Source of the DNA: Caballeronia sordidicola | GTDB lineage: Bacteria > Pseudomonadota > Gammaproteobacteria > Burkholderiales > Burkholderiaceae | Assembly: GCF_002220365.1 (NCBI RefSeq) | Contig: NZ_MTHB01000233.1 | Span: 16,101-80,100, forward strand | DNA length: 64,000 nt | Reading direction: 5' to 3' | Shown here: positions 25,599 through 34,067 of the stretch, piece after piece | How the letters are laid out: every line of letters starts with the position of its first letter | Numbering within the stretch: the first letter of the stretch is position 1 | Made by a program: the position numbers and the translations under genes | Notes under the pieces: generated by a model | Database searches by the model: none | What the model saw: only the letters and a program-made list of their open reading frames with translations | Told to the model about the DNA's origin: nothing

Positions 25599-26993
25599 TC
25601 AGCATTCGATGACGTTCACAGCCAACCCGCCGCGCGACGTCTCCTTGTATTTCGTCTTCATGTCCGCGCCGGTTTCGCGCATGGTCTTGATCACGTTGTC
25701 GAGCGATACATAGTGCGTGCCGTCGCCCTTCATGGCCATGCGCGCGGCGTTGAGCGCCTTGATCGCGCCCATCGCGTTGCGTTCGATGCAGGGGATCTGC
25801 ACCAGCCCGCCAACGGGGTCGCAGGTCATGCCGAGGTTGTGCTCCATGCCGATCTCGGCAGCGTTCTCGACTTGCGTCGGCGTCCCGCCCATCACGGCGG
25901 CAAGCGCCGCGGCGGCCATCGAGCACGCCACACCGACTTCGCCCTGGCAACCGACTTCCGCGCCGGAAATAGATGCCGTTTCCTTGTAGATGATCCCGAT
26001 AGCCGCCGCCGTCAGCAAGAACGTGACAATGCCCTCGTCGGTCGAGTTATGCATGAACTTCACGTAGTAATGCAGCACCGCGGGGATCACGCCGGCCGCG
26101 CCGTTCGTGGGTGCGGTGACCACCCGGCCACCGGCGGCGTTCTCCTCGTTCACAGCCATCGCGTAGAGGTTGACCCAGTCGAGCATGGAGAGCGGATCGC
26201 GCAACGACTCTTCCGAATGCTTGCGCAACTGCGCGGAAAGATCGGCAGCACGGCGTTTCACATGCATCGGGCCGGGCAATTCGCCGCGTACCTTGCAGCC
26301 GCGTTCCACGCACGCCGCCATCACGCGCCAGATCGCGAGCAGGCCGTCACGCACTTCACGCTCCGGGCGCGACGCGGATTCGTTGAGCATCGTGATTTCA
26401 GCTATCGATAAACCCGTCTCGCGGCACACGCGCATGAGGTCGTCGCCAGTGCGGAATGGGTGCGGCACGCCACCGCCCGCTTGCACGCCGTTCACGCGCG
26501 TGCCCTCGCTGTTGATGACGAAACCGCCGCCGACCGAGTAGTACTCTTTTTCGACGACGAGCTGGCCGTTTTCATCGAAGGCCTGGAAGCGCATGCCGTT
26601 CGGATGCACCACGCTAGATCCGGGCGCGCCCGGCATCAGCTTGCGAAAGAAGCCTATATGCTCGCGTTCGTCGAATTTAACCGCGTGCTTGTCGAGCAGG
26701 TTCAAGCTCTTGCACTCGCGGATCTCCCGCAGACGCGGTTCGATCGCATCCGGATCGATCGAGTCGGGGAGATTGCCTTCGAGTCCAAGTAGCACAGCTT
26801 TATCGGTACCGTGACCCTTGCCGGTTGCGCCCAGCGAGCCGAACAAATCCACCCGCACGCGGCGCACGAACGCGAGCAGGTTTGCGTCCTCGATATGCGA
26901 AGCAAAGCGGCACGCTGCGATCATCGGGCCAACCGTATGCGAACTTGACGGACCGATGCCGATCTTGAACAGATCGAAAACGCTGACGTTCAT
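25599..26993 (-). CDS. sdaA: L-serine ammonia-lyase (iron-sulfur type)
   Basis: A 464-residue single-chain L-serine dehydratase: N-terminal MNVSVFDLFKIGIGPSSSHT, serine-binding SSSHTVGPM, and iron-sulfur cysteines in GAEVGCQGEVGVACSMA and MTCDPVGGLVQIPC. It deaminates serine to pyruvate, the exit of the betaine pathway into central metabolism. ATG 26993 gives the family N-terminus; the frame is open to 27263, but that extension is not conserved-looking. AAGG precedes the start. It heads the sdaA-sox operon. Confidence 0.94.
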   Translation of the reverse strand: MNVSVFDLFKIGIGPSSSHTVGPMIAACRFASHIEDANLLAFVRRVRVDLFGSLGATGKGHGTDKAVLLGLEGNLPDSIDPDAIEPRLREIRECKSLNLLDKHAVKFDEREHIGFFRKLMPGAPGSSVVHPNGMRFQAFDENGQLVVEKEYYSVGGGFVINSEGTRVNGVQAGGGVPHPFRTGDDLMRVCRETGLSIAEITMLNESASRPEREVRDGLLAIWRVMAACVERGCKVRGELPGPMHVKRRAADLSAQLRKHSEESLRDPLSMLDWVNLYAMAVNEENAAGGRVVTAPTNGAAGVIPAVLHYYVKFMHNSTDEGIVTFLLTAAAIGIIYKETASISGAEVGCQGEVGVACSMAAAALAAVMGGTPTQVENAAEIGMEHNLGMTCDPVGGLVQIPCIERNAMGAIKALNAARMAMKGDGTHYVSLDNVIKTMRETGADMKTKYKETSRGGLAVNVIEC

Positions 26994-27306
26994 GAGGTGC
27001 CTTGTGGGTGGACTGCATGGGATTTCACTAGGTAGCCATTGCACCGCACGCCAATTTCCGCTGATAGAACAAAAACGGCATGCACGTGGGATGGCGGCGT
27101 CAGTACGGCAACACGGGGGCACGGCGAGGCGCTTTAGCGATGATCGGCGACGAAAACTGACTGGTGGCGGCCCGGGGAACCCGGCGCCCTGGTGGTGGCA
27201 CGTCACATGCTGAATAGGCTGTAGAGCAAGCTGGTGAGCGTCCGCTTGCCCGCAGTTGACCACCTATGGTCCTCTCCTCGCCCGTCTTACAGAAAGGAAA
27301 TCAGGC
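26994..27306. promoter_or_regulatory. Divergent intergenic region between sdaA and a small exported-protein gene
   Basis: These 313 bases carry no convincing gene. The region should hold the sdaA-sox promoter and the promoter of the rightward small gene. I looked for a glycine-riboswitch-like architecture and did not find one. A GC-rich stem (CCCGGGG/CCCGG around 27173-27186) is the only local structure I noted. Confidence 0.35.
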
Positions 27307-27585
27307 ATGAAGCAATTCTCAATGGCATACGCGATCGGCGCCGTACTTTGCATCTCGAGCACGGCTTTCGCCCAAAACAACCCGCCGAGCTCAAGCACAG
27401 GCTTGCAGGCTGGCGACAACGCTCAGACGACGAACCAGTCGGCGGGAACGACGGCCAATCCTGGCATGTCGCAAAAGAAGATGAAGCACACCAAGACTTC
27501 ATCGACGGGAAGCAAGTCCGGCATGGGAACTGCCACGCCCAGCGGTCCGGGAGCCCCGGTGACAGCGAGCGGTTCGGGCGGTTAA
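27307..27585 (+). CDS. Small secreted Ser/Gly/Thr-rich protein
   Basis: The product is 92 residues. MKQFSMAYAIGAVLCISSTAFA is a classical signal peptide with AFA before the probable cut. The mature ~70 residues are low-complexity (Ser, Gly, Thr, Asn, Lys) with a basic patch SQKKMKHTK. AAAGGAAA precedes ATG 27307. Proteins of this type are common in Burkholderia and have no assigned function. The stop is followed at once by a short hairpin. Confidence 0.7.
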   Translation: MKQFSMAYAIGAVLCISSTAFAQNNPPSSSTGLQAGDNAQTTNQSAGTTANPGMSQKKMKHTKTSSTGSKSGMGTATPSGPGAPVTASGSGG

Positions 27586-27605
27586 GCGCCGCGTGGCGCT
27601 GTTTC
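27585..27605 (+). terminator. Probable short hairpin terminator
   Basis: AGCGCC-GCGT-GGCGCT overlaps the end of the small exported gene's stop codon and is followed by GTTTC. The stem is short and the T run poor, so confidence is moderate. Confidence 0.4.
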
Positions 27606-27816
27606 AATCTTGGTAAGTGGGGTCATGCAACAAATCGGGCAGGAGCAGGGGCGGAAAAACGGCGCAAGATTTACGTGTCGGCGGTTATACAACACTTTCA
27701 ACGCAGGTCTTATTTACCCTTTCCGGGTTGAAGAAACGCTGCGATAAACTGTGTTGGCATTTTCGAATGCGCTCGAATCGACCAGCCTTCAAACTCTCGC
27801 CCATCAGGTTCACCCC

Positions 27817-27951
27817 ATGAACAATATTCTGAAGAAAGTCCTTGCAGTTTTCATCGTTGCGGCTTTTGTTGCGCCAGCAGTGTCGTATGCCAAGCCGCAT
27901 CATCACCACAAGTACACGAAGGCCAAGCACGTCGACCACGCAGCTCATTAA
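27817..27951 (+). CDS. 44-residue secreted His-rich peptide
   Basis: MNNILKKVLAVFIVAAFV begins a clear signal peptide (end near AVSYA). The remaining ~19 residues, KPHHHHKYTKAKHVDHAAH, contain seven histidines and several lysines. The bare His-rich tail suggests periplasmic metal binding, but this is inferred from composition only. It lies between another secreted protein and a strong terminator, in a short same-strand run. Confidence 0.6.
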   Translation: MNNILKKVLAVFIVAAFVAPAVSYAKPHHHHKYTKAKHVDHAAH

Positions 27952-28037
27952 TCCAGCTTCCAAGCCGGTATTAAGGTCGCACTAAACTCGCTTTAATGCT
28001 TTCAGAAATAGCCGGGCAGGCAGCCGGCCATCGGACA

Positions 28038-28072
28038 CGGCTCGCCCTGGTCAGGGCGAGCCGTTTTCCGTT
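28038..28072 (+). terminator. Strong rho-independent terminator
   Basis: CGGCTCGCCCTG (28038-28049) and CAGGGCGAGCCG (28052-28063) form a perfect 12-bp stem with a two-base loop, followed by TTTTCCGTT. It lies downstream of the His-rich peptide gene and upstream of the regulator at 28161. Confidence 0.85.
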
Positions 28073-28160
28073 CTGGTCTACGTGCAAGGCTTATCAAAAA
28101 TCCAGAGCACCACGATGACCGCGTGAATCCCGGTATTTCAAACCCGTTAATGGCAGTGAT

Positions 28161-29345
28161 ATGCTGATCGACTACCGGGCCGCCATGTCGCCCATCACCT
28201 ATGGCCCGAATGACGGCTGCACATCACCGCCCAAGCGCATGAATCCCGCTGACCTGCTTCCCGCTCAATCGCCCGACACGGCGTGCAAACAGCGCATCCG
28301 TTTTGGCATTGTGTTGCTGCCGAATTTCACGCTGACGGCGTTTTCCGGCTTCGTCGATTTATTGCGCCTGTCTGCTGATGAAGGCGACTTCAGCAAACCG
28401 GTACGTTGCTCATGGAGCGTGATCGGGGAAACGCTTGCGCCGGTGCGTGCGAGTTGCGGCATCCAGATCACGCCTTGGGAAACCTTCGAGAAGGCTGAGT
28501 CTTTCGACTACGTGGTGGTCGTGGGTGGCTTGCTGCATTCCGGCGCGGGCGCGAGCGATGCCACGCTGCAATTCATCCGCCGCGCTGCGACCACGGACGC
28601 CACGCTGGTCGGCATTTGCACGGGTGTGTTTTCCCTGATGCGGGCGGGCGTGCTGGAAGGTTATCGCATCTGCGTGAGCTGGTTCCACTACTGGGATTTC
28701 GTCGAGCGTTTTCCGGGCGTGAATGAGGAGATGCTGGTCGCAGACCGTCTGTTCGTGATGGATCACCGGCGCATTACGTGTTCGGGCGGAAGAGCATCGA
28801 TTGATGTTGCGGCAGCAATCCTGCTGCGCCATTTCGAGGCTGCCACGGTACAAAAGGCGTTGCGCATTTTGCTGGTGGACGACATGCAGAAGGGCAATGC
28901 GCCTCAGCCGCATCCGCCGGGGCTTGCACCGGCCACGCATCCGAAAGTGAAGCGGGCAATCCTGCTGATGGAGCAGCATGTGGGGCGTTCGCTGACGCTC
29001 GATGAGCTTGCGCACAAGCTGGATTTATCGACGCGGCAGTTGGAGCGTTTGTTCAAGGCGGAGACCGGCAAGGCGCCACAGGCCTATGCGAAGCAGGTCA
29101 GGCTGCGCACGGCCGCTTGGTTGCTGACGAGTTCGGACAAGACGGTGGCGGATATTGCATCGAGTTGCGGTTTTTCCGATGCATCGCATTTGGGGCGGGA
29201 GTTCAGGAAGCAGTTCGGGCTTCCCCCCATGATGTATCGCGATCAGCGTGGCACGGCAGCGCCGGACGACGCAGCAAGCGTTGCAACGCACGACCTTGCT
29301 GCGGACTTTGATGAGACTTTTCCGGGGCGTGCTCAGGCTATTTGA
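28161..29345 (+). CDS. GATase1/AraC-family transcription regulator (third of this type)
   Basis: A 394-residue regulator with a DJ-1/PfpI-like domain (GIVLLPNFTLTAFSGFVDLLRL; GICTGVFSLMRAGVLEGY) and a C-terminal AraC domain (LTLDELAHKLDLSTRQLERL; VADIASSCGFSDASHLGREF). It is more distant from the two GbdR-like proteins in this window than they are from each other. The start is uncertain: ATG at 28161, 28185 or 28239 are possible and none has a good ribosome-binding site. Ligand unknown; its setting between the sox and choline-transport operons suggests a quaternary amine or amino acid. Confidence 0.8.
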   Translation: MLIDYRAAMSPITYGPNDGCTSPPKRMNPADLLPAQSPDTACKQRIRFGIVLLPNFTLTAFSGFVDLLRLSADEGDFSKPVRCSWSVIGETLAPVRASCGIQITPWETFEKAESFDYVVVVGGLLHSGAGASDATLQFIRRAATTDATLVGICTGVFSLMRAGVLEGYRICVSWFHYWDFVERFPGVNEEMLVADRLFVMDHRRITCSGGRASIDVAAAILLRHFEAATVQKALRILLVDDMQKGNAPQPHPPGLAPATHPKVKRAILLMEQHVGRSLTLDELAHKLDLSTRQLERLFKAETGKAPQAYAKQVRLRTAAWLLTSSDKTVADIASSCGFSDASHLGREFRKQFGLPPMMYRDQRGTAAPDDAASVATHDLAADFDETFPGRAQAI

Positions 29346-29433
29346 TTTTGTCCGTGCGCAGCACTGATCAGGCGCGCCACCCGCGCCGGCAGACCCCTTG
29401 ATCCACCGGCGCGAATAGACCTTACTGAGAAAC

Positions 29434-30390
29434 TTACTGCGCTGCTACATAAGCCTTCACAGCCGGCAGCCCATCCTTGCCGTCAAACGTCTTCACCCCC
29501 GCCAGCCACTTGTCCAGCACAGCCGGATTCGCTTTCAACCATTGCTTCGCAGCGAGATTCGGATCGGTCTTGTTCATGATCGGCGTCATCACGTGATTCT
29601 CGATGTCCGTCGAAAACCGCAGGTTATCAACCAGCTTCGCCACATTCGGGCAGCGCGCGGCATAATCCGGCGGCGTTACCGTCAACACCTTGGCCTCACC
29701 ATAGTTCGGCCCGAACACGTCATCCCCACCACTCAGGTAATCAATCTTCATCGTTACGTTCATCGGATGCGGTTCCCAACCCAGGAACACAATCCACTTC
29801 TTCTCGCGAATCGCACGACCCACTTCAACCAGCATGCCCGCTTCGCTCGACTCGACCATCTTGAACTTGCCCAATCCATACTGATTCGAATCGATCATCT
29901 TCTTGATCAACGCGTTACCGTCATTACCCGGCTCAATACCGTAGATCTTGCCGTCAAGCTTGTCGTAGTTCTTGGCAATATCGGCGAACGACTTCAGGCC
30001 GCCGTTATACGCATAATCCGGCACGGCCAGCGTGTATTTCGCCCCCGTCAGATTAGGCGCCGCCAATACCTTGACTTGGCCCGCTTTCTGGAACGGCTCG
30101 ACAATGGGGTCCATCGTCGGCGACCAATAACCCAGGAATACGTCGATCTGCTTATTCTTGATACCTGCAAAAGTAATAGGCACCGACGCAATGGTCTTCG
30201 TCGGTTTGTATCCGAGGCCCTGCAGCACGGTAGTCGCCAGACCCGTGGTCGCGGCAATATCGGTCCAGCCCACATCGGCGAAACGGACGTTCTGGCACGT
30301 GGCCGGATCAGCCGCAAACGCGCCGCCGGACATCGTGACATTCAGCAAGACAGCCAGCGCGCACGACGACGCGATTCCGTGAAGTTTCAT
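29434..30390 (-). CDS. choX: Choline/betaine ABC transporter binding protein
   Basis: A 318-residue secreted protein. The signal peptide ends in SGGAFA before ADPATC. The mature start VRFADVGWTDIAATT and DVFLGYWSPTMDPIVEPF are typical of ChoX/CbcX choline-binding proteins, and two cysteines (PATC and AARC) match the family's disulfide. ATG 30390 is chosen from AGGGAG upstream and the signal peptide. It is last in the choV-choW-regulator-choX run. Confidence 0.88.
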   Translation of the reverse strand: MKLHGIASSCALAVLLNVTMSGGAFAADPATCQNVRFADVGWTDIAATTGLATTVLQGLGYKPTKTIASVPITFAGIKNKQIDVFLGYWSPTMDPIVEPFQKAGQVKVLAAPNLTGAKYTLAVPDYAYNGGLKSFADIAKNYDKLDGKIYGIEPGNDGNALIKKMIDSNQYGLGKFKMVESSEAGMLVEVGRAIREKKWIVFLGWEPHPMNVTMKIDYLSGGDDVFGPNYGEAKVLTVTPPDYAARCPNVAKLVDNLRFSTDIENHVMTPIMNKTDPNLAAKQWLKANPAVLDKWLAGVKTFDGKDGLPAVKAYVAAQ

Positions 30391-30467
30391 GTTTCTCCCT
30401 ATTTTGGAAACCACCAGACACGACGATGCCGCGCCCCAATGAGCGCACCACGTCTAAAAATGGATCA

Positions 30468-31469
30468 TTACGCCGACTGCCTGCGCTCAATACTCGGCGC
30501 GTGGCCAAACTGCGCGCGGTATGCCTTGCTGAAATGACACGGTGAATGAAAACCGCAAACGGCCGTCACACGCGAGATCGATGCATCGGTATTACGCAAT
30601 AACTCACGCGCTCGCCGCAGCCGCAACGTGAGGTAGTAATGCGTCGGCGAAACACTCAGGAACATCTTGAACATGCGCTGCAGATGACGTTGCGAAAGCT
30701 TCACCAGCCGCGCAAGCTCCTCAAGCGACAAAGGCTCCTCAATATTCGCCTCCATCAGCCGCACCACTTCAATCAACTCGGCACGCGAAAATCCGACGCG
30801 GGCATCGACGGGAATGTGCTGGTAATCAGTCGTGCCGCGAATCCGCTCGACAATGAACTGTTCGGACACCTGCGCCGCGTGCGCCTGCCCAAGCCGCTGG
30901 CCAACCAGGTTCAGCATGAGGTCAAGCGGCGCGGTCCCGCCCGTGCAGGTCACGCGATCACGGTCGATCACAAAGAGTTCATCGGCGAATCGCACGTCGG
31001 GAAAACGCTTGTGCAACGGCGACATGTCCTCCCAATGCACCGTGCAGCGATACCCGTCCAGCAAGTTCGCCGCGAGCAACGCGTACGCGCCCGTGCACAC
31101 GCCGCCCAGCGGCACGCCTTGCGCCGCGACGTGCTGCAGCAACGCGATCACCTTGTCATCCACGTAATCTCGCACATGCCAGCCCGCGCACACGATCAGC
31201 ACGTCCGGCATGCCCGCTTCGGCCAGCGTTTTCGTCGGCTTCACGGTAATGCCGTTGCTCGCACGCGCCGGTTCACCGTCCGGCGTAATCACCGACCACG
31301 TGTAGTGCTCGGCCCGGCCAACATAGTTCGCCATGCGCAACACTTCGATCGCGCTGGTGAACGCGATCATCGAAAAATTAGGCAGCGTCAGGAACCCGAA
31401 GTGCGCCAGCTTCGATAACGGTGAATTCTCAGGATGAATCCTGTCCGGCACCATCGCGTCGCGTTTCAT
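30468..31469 (-). CDS. gbdR: GbdR-like GATase1/AraC regulator inside the choline transporter operon
   Basis: A 333-residue regulator with the same layout as the one at 13214: a sensor domain (LPNFSMIAFTSAIEVLRMANY, GVCTGAYALLAANLLDGY) and an AraC DNA-binding end (LSLEELARLVKLSQRHLQRMF, VCGFHSPCHFSKAY). It lies between choW and choX. In Pseudomonas aeruginosa, gbdR lies close to the cbcXWV transporter, which favours this copy as the GbdR orthologue; the paralogue at 13214 is the competing candidate. Expected ligands are betaine and dimethylglycine. Confidence 0.8.
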   Translation of the reverse strand: MKRDAMVPDRIHPENSPLSKLAHFGFLTLPNFSMIAFTSAIEVLRMANYVGRAEHYTWSVITPDGEPARASNGITVKPTKTLAEAGMPDVLIVCAGWHVRDYVDDKVIALLQHVAAQGVPLGGVCTGAYALLAANLLDGYRCTVHWEDMSPLHKRFPDVRFADELFVIDRDRVTCTGGTAPLDLMLNLVGQRLGQAHAAQVSEQFIVERIRGTTDYQHIPVDARVGFSRAELIEVVRLMEANIEEPLSLEELARLVKLSQRHLQRMFKMFLSVSPTHYYLTLRLRRARELLRNTDASISRVTAVCGFHSPCHFSKAYRAQFGHAPSIERRQSA

Positions 31470-31532
31470 CGGGTTTTTATCCTTGGAGCCCTGGCCTGAC
31501 CAGGCTGCCTGATTTAATCGTTTTTTTCGCGC

Positions 31533-32435
31533 TCAACCTTGCTGTGCAGCCGGTGCGCGGCGCACGCGCATCACGCTGCGAATCCCCGACAACAACGGTG
31601 CCCGCGCCATACCCGGCGACCTGCCAAAGCTTTCCGTGATGCGGTCAAGAATGATCGCGAGCAGCACCACCGACAAGCCGCTCTCAAACCCCAGCCCGAT
31701 ATCCAGCCGCTGAATACTCGCCAGTACGTCGTTGCCCAAGCCACCGGCACCGACCATCGAAGCGATGATCACCATGGACAGCGCCATCATGATGGTCTGG
31801 TTGACGCCGGTCATGATGGACGGCAGTGCGTTCGGGAACTGCACCTTGTATAGCAGTTGCCACGGCGTGCAGCCGAATGCCTGACCTGCCTCCACGATCT
31901 CGCGGTTGACATGCTTGATACCGAGCGAGGTCAGACGCACAGCAGGCGGCATCGCGAAGATCACCGTCGACAAGATCCCCGGAACGCGACCAAGACCGAA
32001 CAACATGGCCGCCGGAATCAGGTACACGAAAGCAGGCATGGTCTGCATCAGGTCGAGCACCGGACGCACGATCGTCTCGATGGTCTTGCTCTTCGCCGTC
32101 CAGATGCCGAGCGGAATGCCAAGCAGCAAACTGATCAGAGTGGCGGATAGCGTGAGGCCGAGCGTGATGACCATCTCGTCCCAGAAGCCGGTGGCGTAGA
32201 TCAGCAGCAACGACAGCAACGTGAATAGCGCAAACCGCCAGCCGACGCGCCACAAGCCGATGCCGACGAAGATCGCCATCATCAGCCACATCGGAATGGA
32301 CTGCAGGCCGTGTTCGATCAGCGCCGCGAAGCTCTCGATGACTTTACCGATTGCGTCGAAGGTGTTTGCATCGTGGTCGAGCAGGTATTTGACACCATGA
32401 TCGACCCACGTACCGAGCGGGATAATTTCAGACAT
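31533..32435 (-). CDS. choW: Choline/betaine ABC transporter permease
   Basis: A 300-residue inner-membrane permease of the ProW/OpuAB type with about six or seven helices and the coupling motif EAGQAFGCTPWQLLYKVQFPNALPSIM (EAA loop). A membrane-associated N-terminal helix pair precedes the core. It starts eight bases inside the end of choV, implying coupled translation. It forms the membrane channel for ChoX-delivered substrate. Confidence 0.92.
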   Translation of the reverse strand: MSEIIPLGTWVDHGVKYLLDHDANTFDAIGKVIESFAALIEHGLQSIPMWLMMAIFVGIGLWRVGWRFALFTLLSLLLIYATGFWDEMVITLGLTLSATLISLLLGIPLGIWTAKSKTIETIVRPVLDLMQTMPAFVYLIPAAMLFGLGRVPGILSTVIFAMPPAVRLTSLGIKHVNREIVEAGQAFGCTPWQLLYKVQFPNALPSIMTGVNQTIMMALSMVIIASMVGAGGLGNDVLASIQRLDIGLGFESGLSVVLLAIILDRITESFGRSPGMARAPLLSGIRSVMRVRRAPAAQQG

Positions 32436-33606
32436 GGGAACCTCGATGCCGAGTCAGAGCCTTGAGAACATTCGTCTTGTTGACCGAACCACAATACGAT
32501 CCGTCCGCGTCGACCACCGGCAGCGGTGCACGGCTGGCGACCACCCGGCTGACGACAACGTCGAGCGGCGTGGTGCGCTGGATGCATTCAATCAGATTGA
32601 TTTCCGGCGATGCCTGGCCAATTGCATCGCGGCACACGAAACCGCGAATCTTGCGCTCGTGGTCCATCACGAACGCGTAGTCGGCGCTGCCGTTGAGCGC
32701 CTGCGAGACGCTCGATGCATCGATCTGCGAACCGTGCTTCATCAACGGCACGACATCGGTCTGCATCAGGTCACCAGCGGTCAGGTAACGGCTGGTGTCG
32801 ATCCCTTCGAAGAACGCGCGCACGTAGTCATCGGCAGGGTTAGAGATGATTTCCTGCGGCGTGCCGATCTGCACGACCTTGCCGCCTTCCATGATCGCGA
32901 TCCGCGTACCAATGCGCAGCGCTTCCTCCAGGTCGTGCGACACGAACATGATCGTGCGCTGCTGTTCGCGTTGCAGATCGAGCAGCACGTTCTGCATTTC
33001 CTTGCGTTTGAGCGGATCGAGCGCGGAGAACGCCTCGTCCATGATCATCAGCGATGGATTCACGGCCAGCGCCCGCGCCAGGCCCACGCGCTGCTGCATG
33101 CCGCCCGACAACTGCGCCGGCAGCTTCTGCGCGAACGGCGCAAGACCCACTTGCTCCAGCACGGCCATCGCGCGTTTCTCGCGTTCCTTGCGCCCGATAC
33201 CCGCCACTTCGAGTCCGAACGCCGCATTCGACAGCACCGTGCGTTGCGGCATCAGCGCGAAGGACTGGAACACCATGCTCATGTCCTTGCGGCGCAGGGC
33301 TGTGAGCTCGGAACGCGGCACGGAGGCCACGTCGCGACCATCGATCAGCACCTTGCCGGCAGTCGGTTCGACCAGCCGGTTGATGAGGCGAATCAGTGTC
33401 GATTTGCCTGAACCCGACAAGCCCATCAGCACGAAAATCTCGCCTTCCTTCACTTCGAAGGACACGTTATGCACACCGACAATCTGTCCGGTGCGGGCGA
33501 AAACTTCTTCCTTCGTTGCGCCGCCGGCAAGCATGTCGATCGCCTGCTTCGGGCTCGTGCCGAACACCTTGCACAGGTTTTCGACCACGACCTTGTGGGA
33601 ATTCAT
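32428..33606 (-). CDS. choV: Choline/betaine ABC transporter ATPase
   Basis: A 392-residue ATPase of the ProV/OpuAA type: Walker A GLSGSGKST, signature LSGGMQQRVGLARAL, Walker B LMIMDEAFSALD, His in FVSHDLEEAL. The C-terminal ~120 residues carry CBS-domain sequence (ASSVSQALNGSADYAFVMD ... VVDADGSYCGSV), which in relatives senses osmolarity. ATG 33606 follows AGGAGAG; the open frame to 33765 is not needed. First gene of the transporter operon. Confidence 0.93.
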   Translation of the reverse strand: MNSHKVVVENLCKVFGTSPKQAIDMLAGGATKEEVFARTGQIVGVHNVSFEVKEGEIFVLMGLSGSGKSTLIRLINRLVEPTAGKVLIDGRDVASVPRSELTALRRKDMSMVFQSFALMPQRTVLSNAAFGLEVAGIGRKEREKRAMAVLEQVGLAPFAQKLPAQLSGGMQQRVGLARALAVNPSLMIMDEAFSALDPLKRKEMQNVLLDLQREQQRTIMFVSHDLEEALRIGTRIAIMEGGKVVQIGTPQEIISNPADDYVRAFFEGIDTSRYLTAGDLMQTDVVPLMKHGSQIDASSVSQALNGSADYAFVMDHERKIRGFVCRDAIGQASPEINLIECIQRTTPLDVVVSRVVASRAPLPVVDADGSYCGSVNKTNVLKALTRHRGSHV

Positions 33607-34067
33607 CGAACGCTCTCCTGGTTGGCGGACGTGCGTCCGCGCTCTGCATACATAGTTGCCAGAAAAAAGTGCGGGTTGCCGACTATTTCCGACAGGCACA
33701 TGTGGAAATACGACACCTCGATTTGCGCTTTCTGGCAGATGGAAAGCTGAAGCCTTATGGGGCAAGGGTTTGCGAGCGGTACGGCGCCAATTCAGGCGCT
33801 TTTTTACATGTCGCTCCAGAGCAAGTGGACAGTCGTTTCTTCAAGTTTTTTGAAGGTCCGCCGGTGTGTCGCCCGGGTTGCAGGGCGCTTTTACCGTGCA
33901 GCCCATCATATTCCAGGAATGTGGCCGGCTGGACGATGTCGGGTTTTGGCTGTTTTGCAGCGCTTGGGCACACGCGAACAGCACTCGGCCGAACGGGGCG
34001 ATCAAGAACGCCGAGCCAACGCCGTTAACCATTCATATTCCCTACATTTCGCTTATCCGGTTCATCT
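33607..34067. other. Divergent intergenic region upstream of choV and the chemoreceptor gene
   Basis: These 461 bases have no convincing gene on either strand; short open frames overlap in several phases without ribosome-binding sites. Promoters for choV (leftward) and the chemotaxis gene (rightward) must lie here, but I could not identify clear boxes or operators. Confidence 0.4.

Noticed and set aside
26994..27306. Possible glycine riboswitch before sdaA
   Set aside because: The region is GC-rich with some stems, but I could not find the paired aptamer architecture or conserved core; a covariance-model search would settle it.
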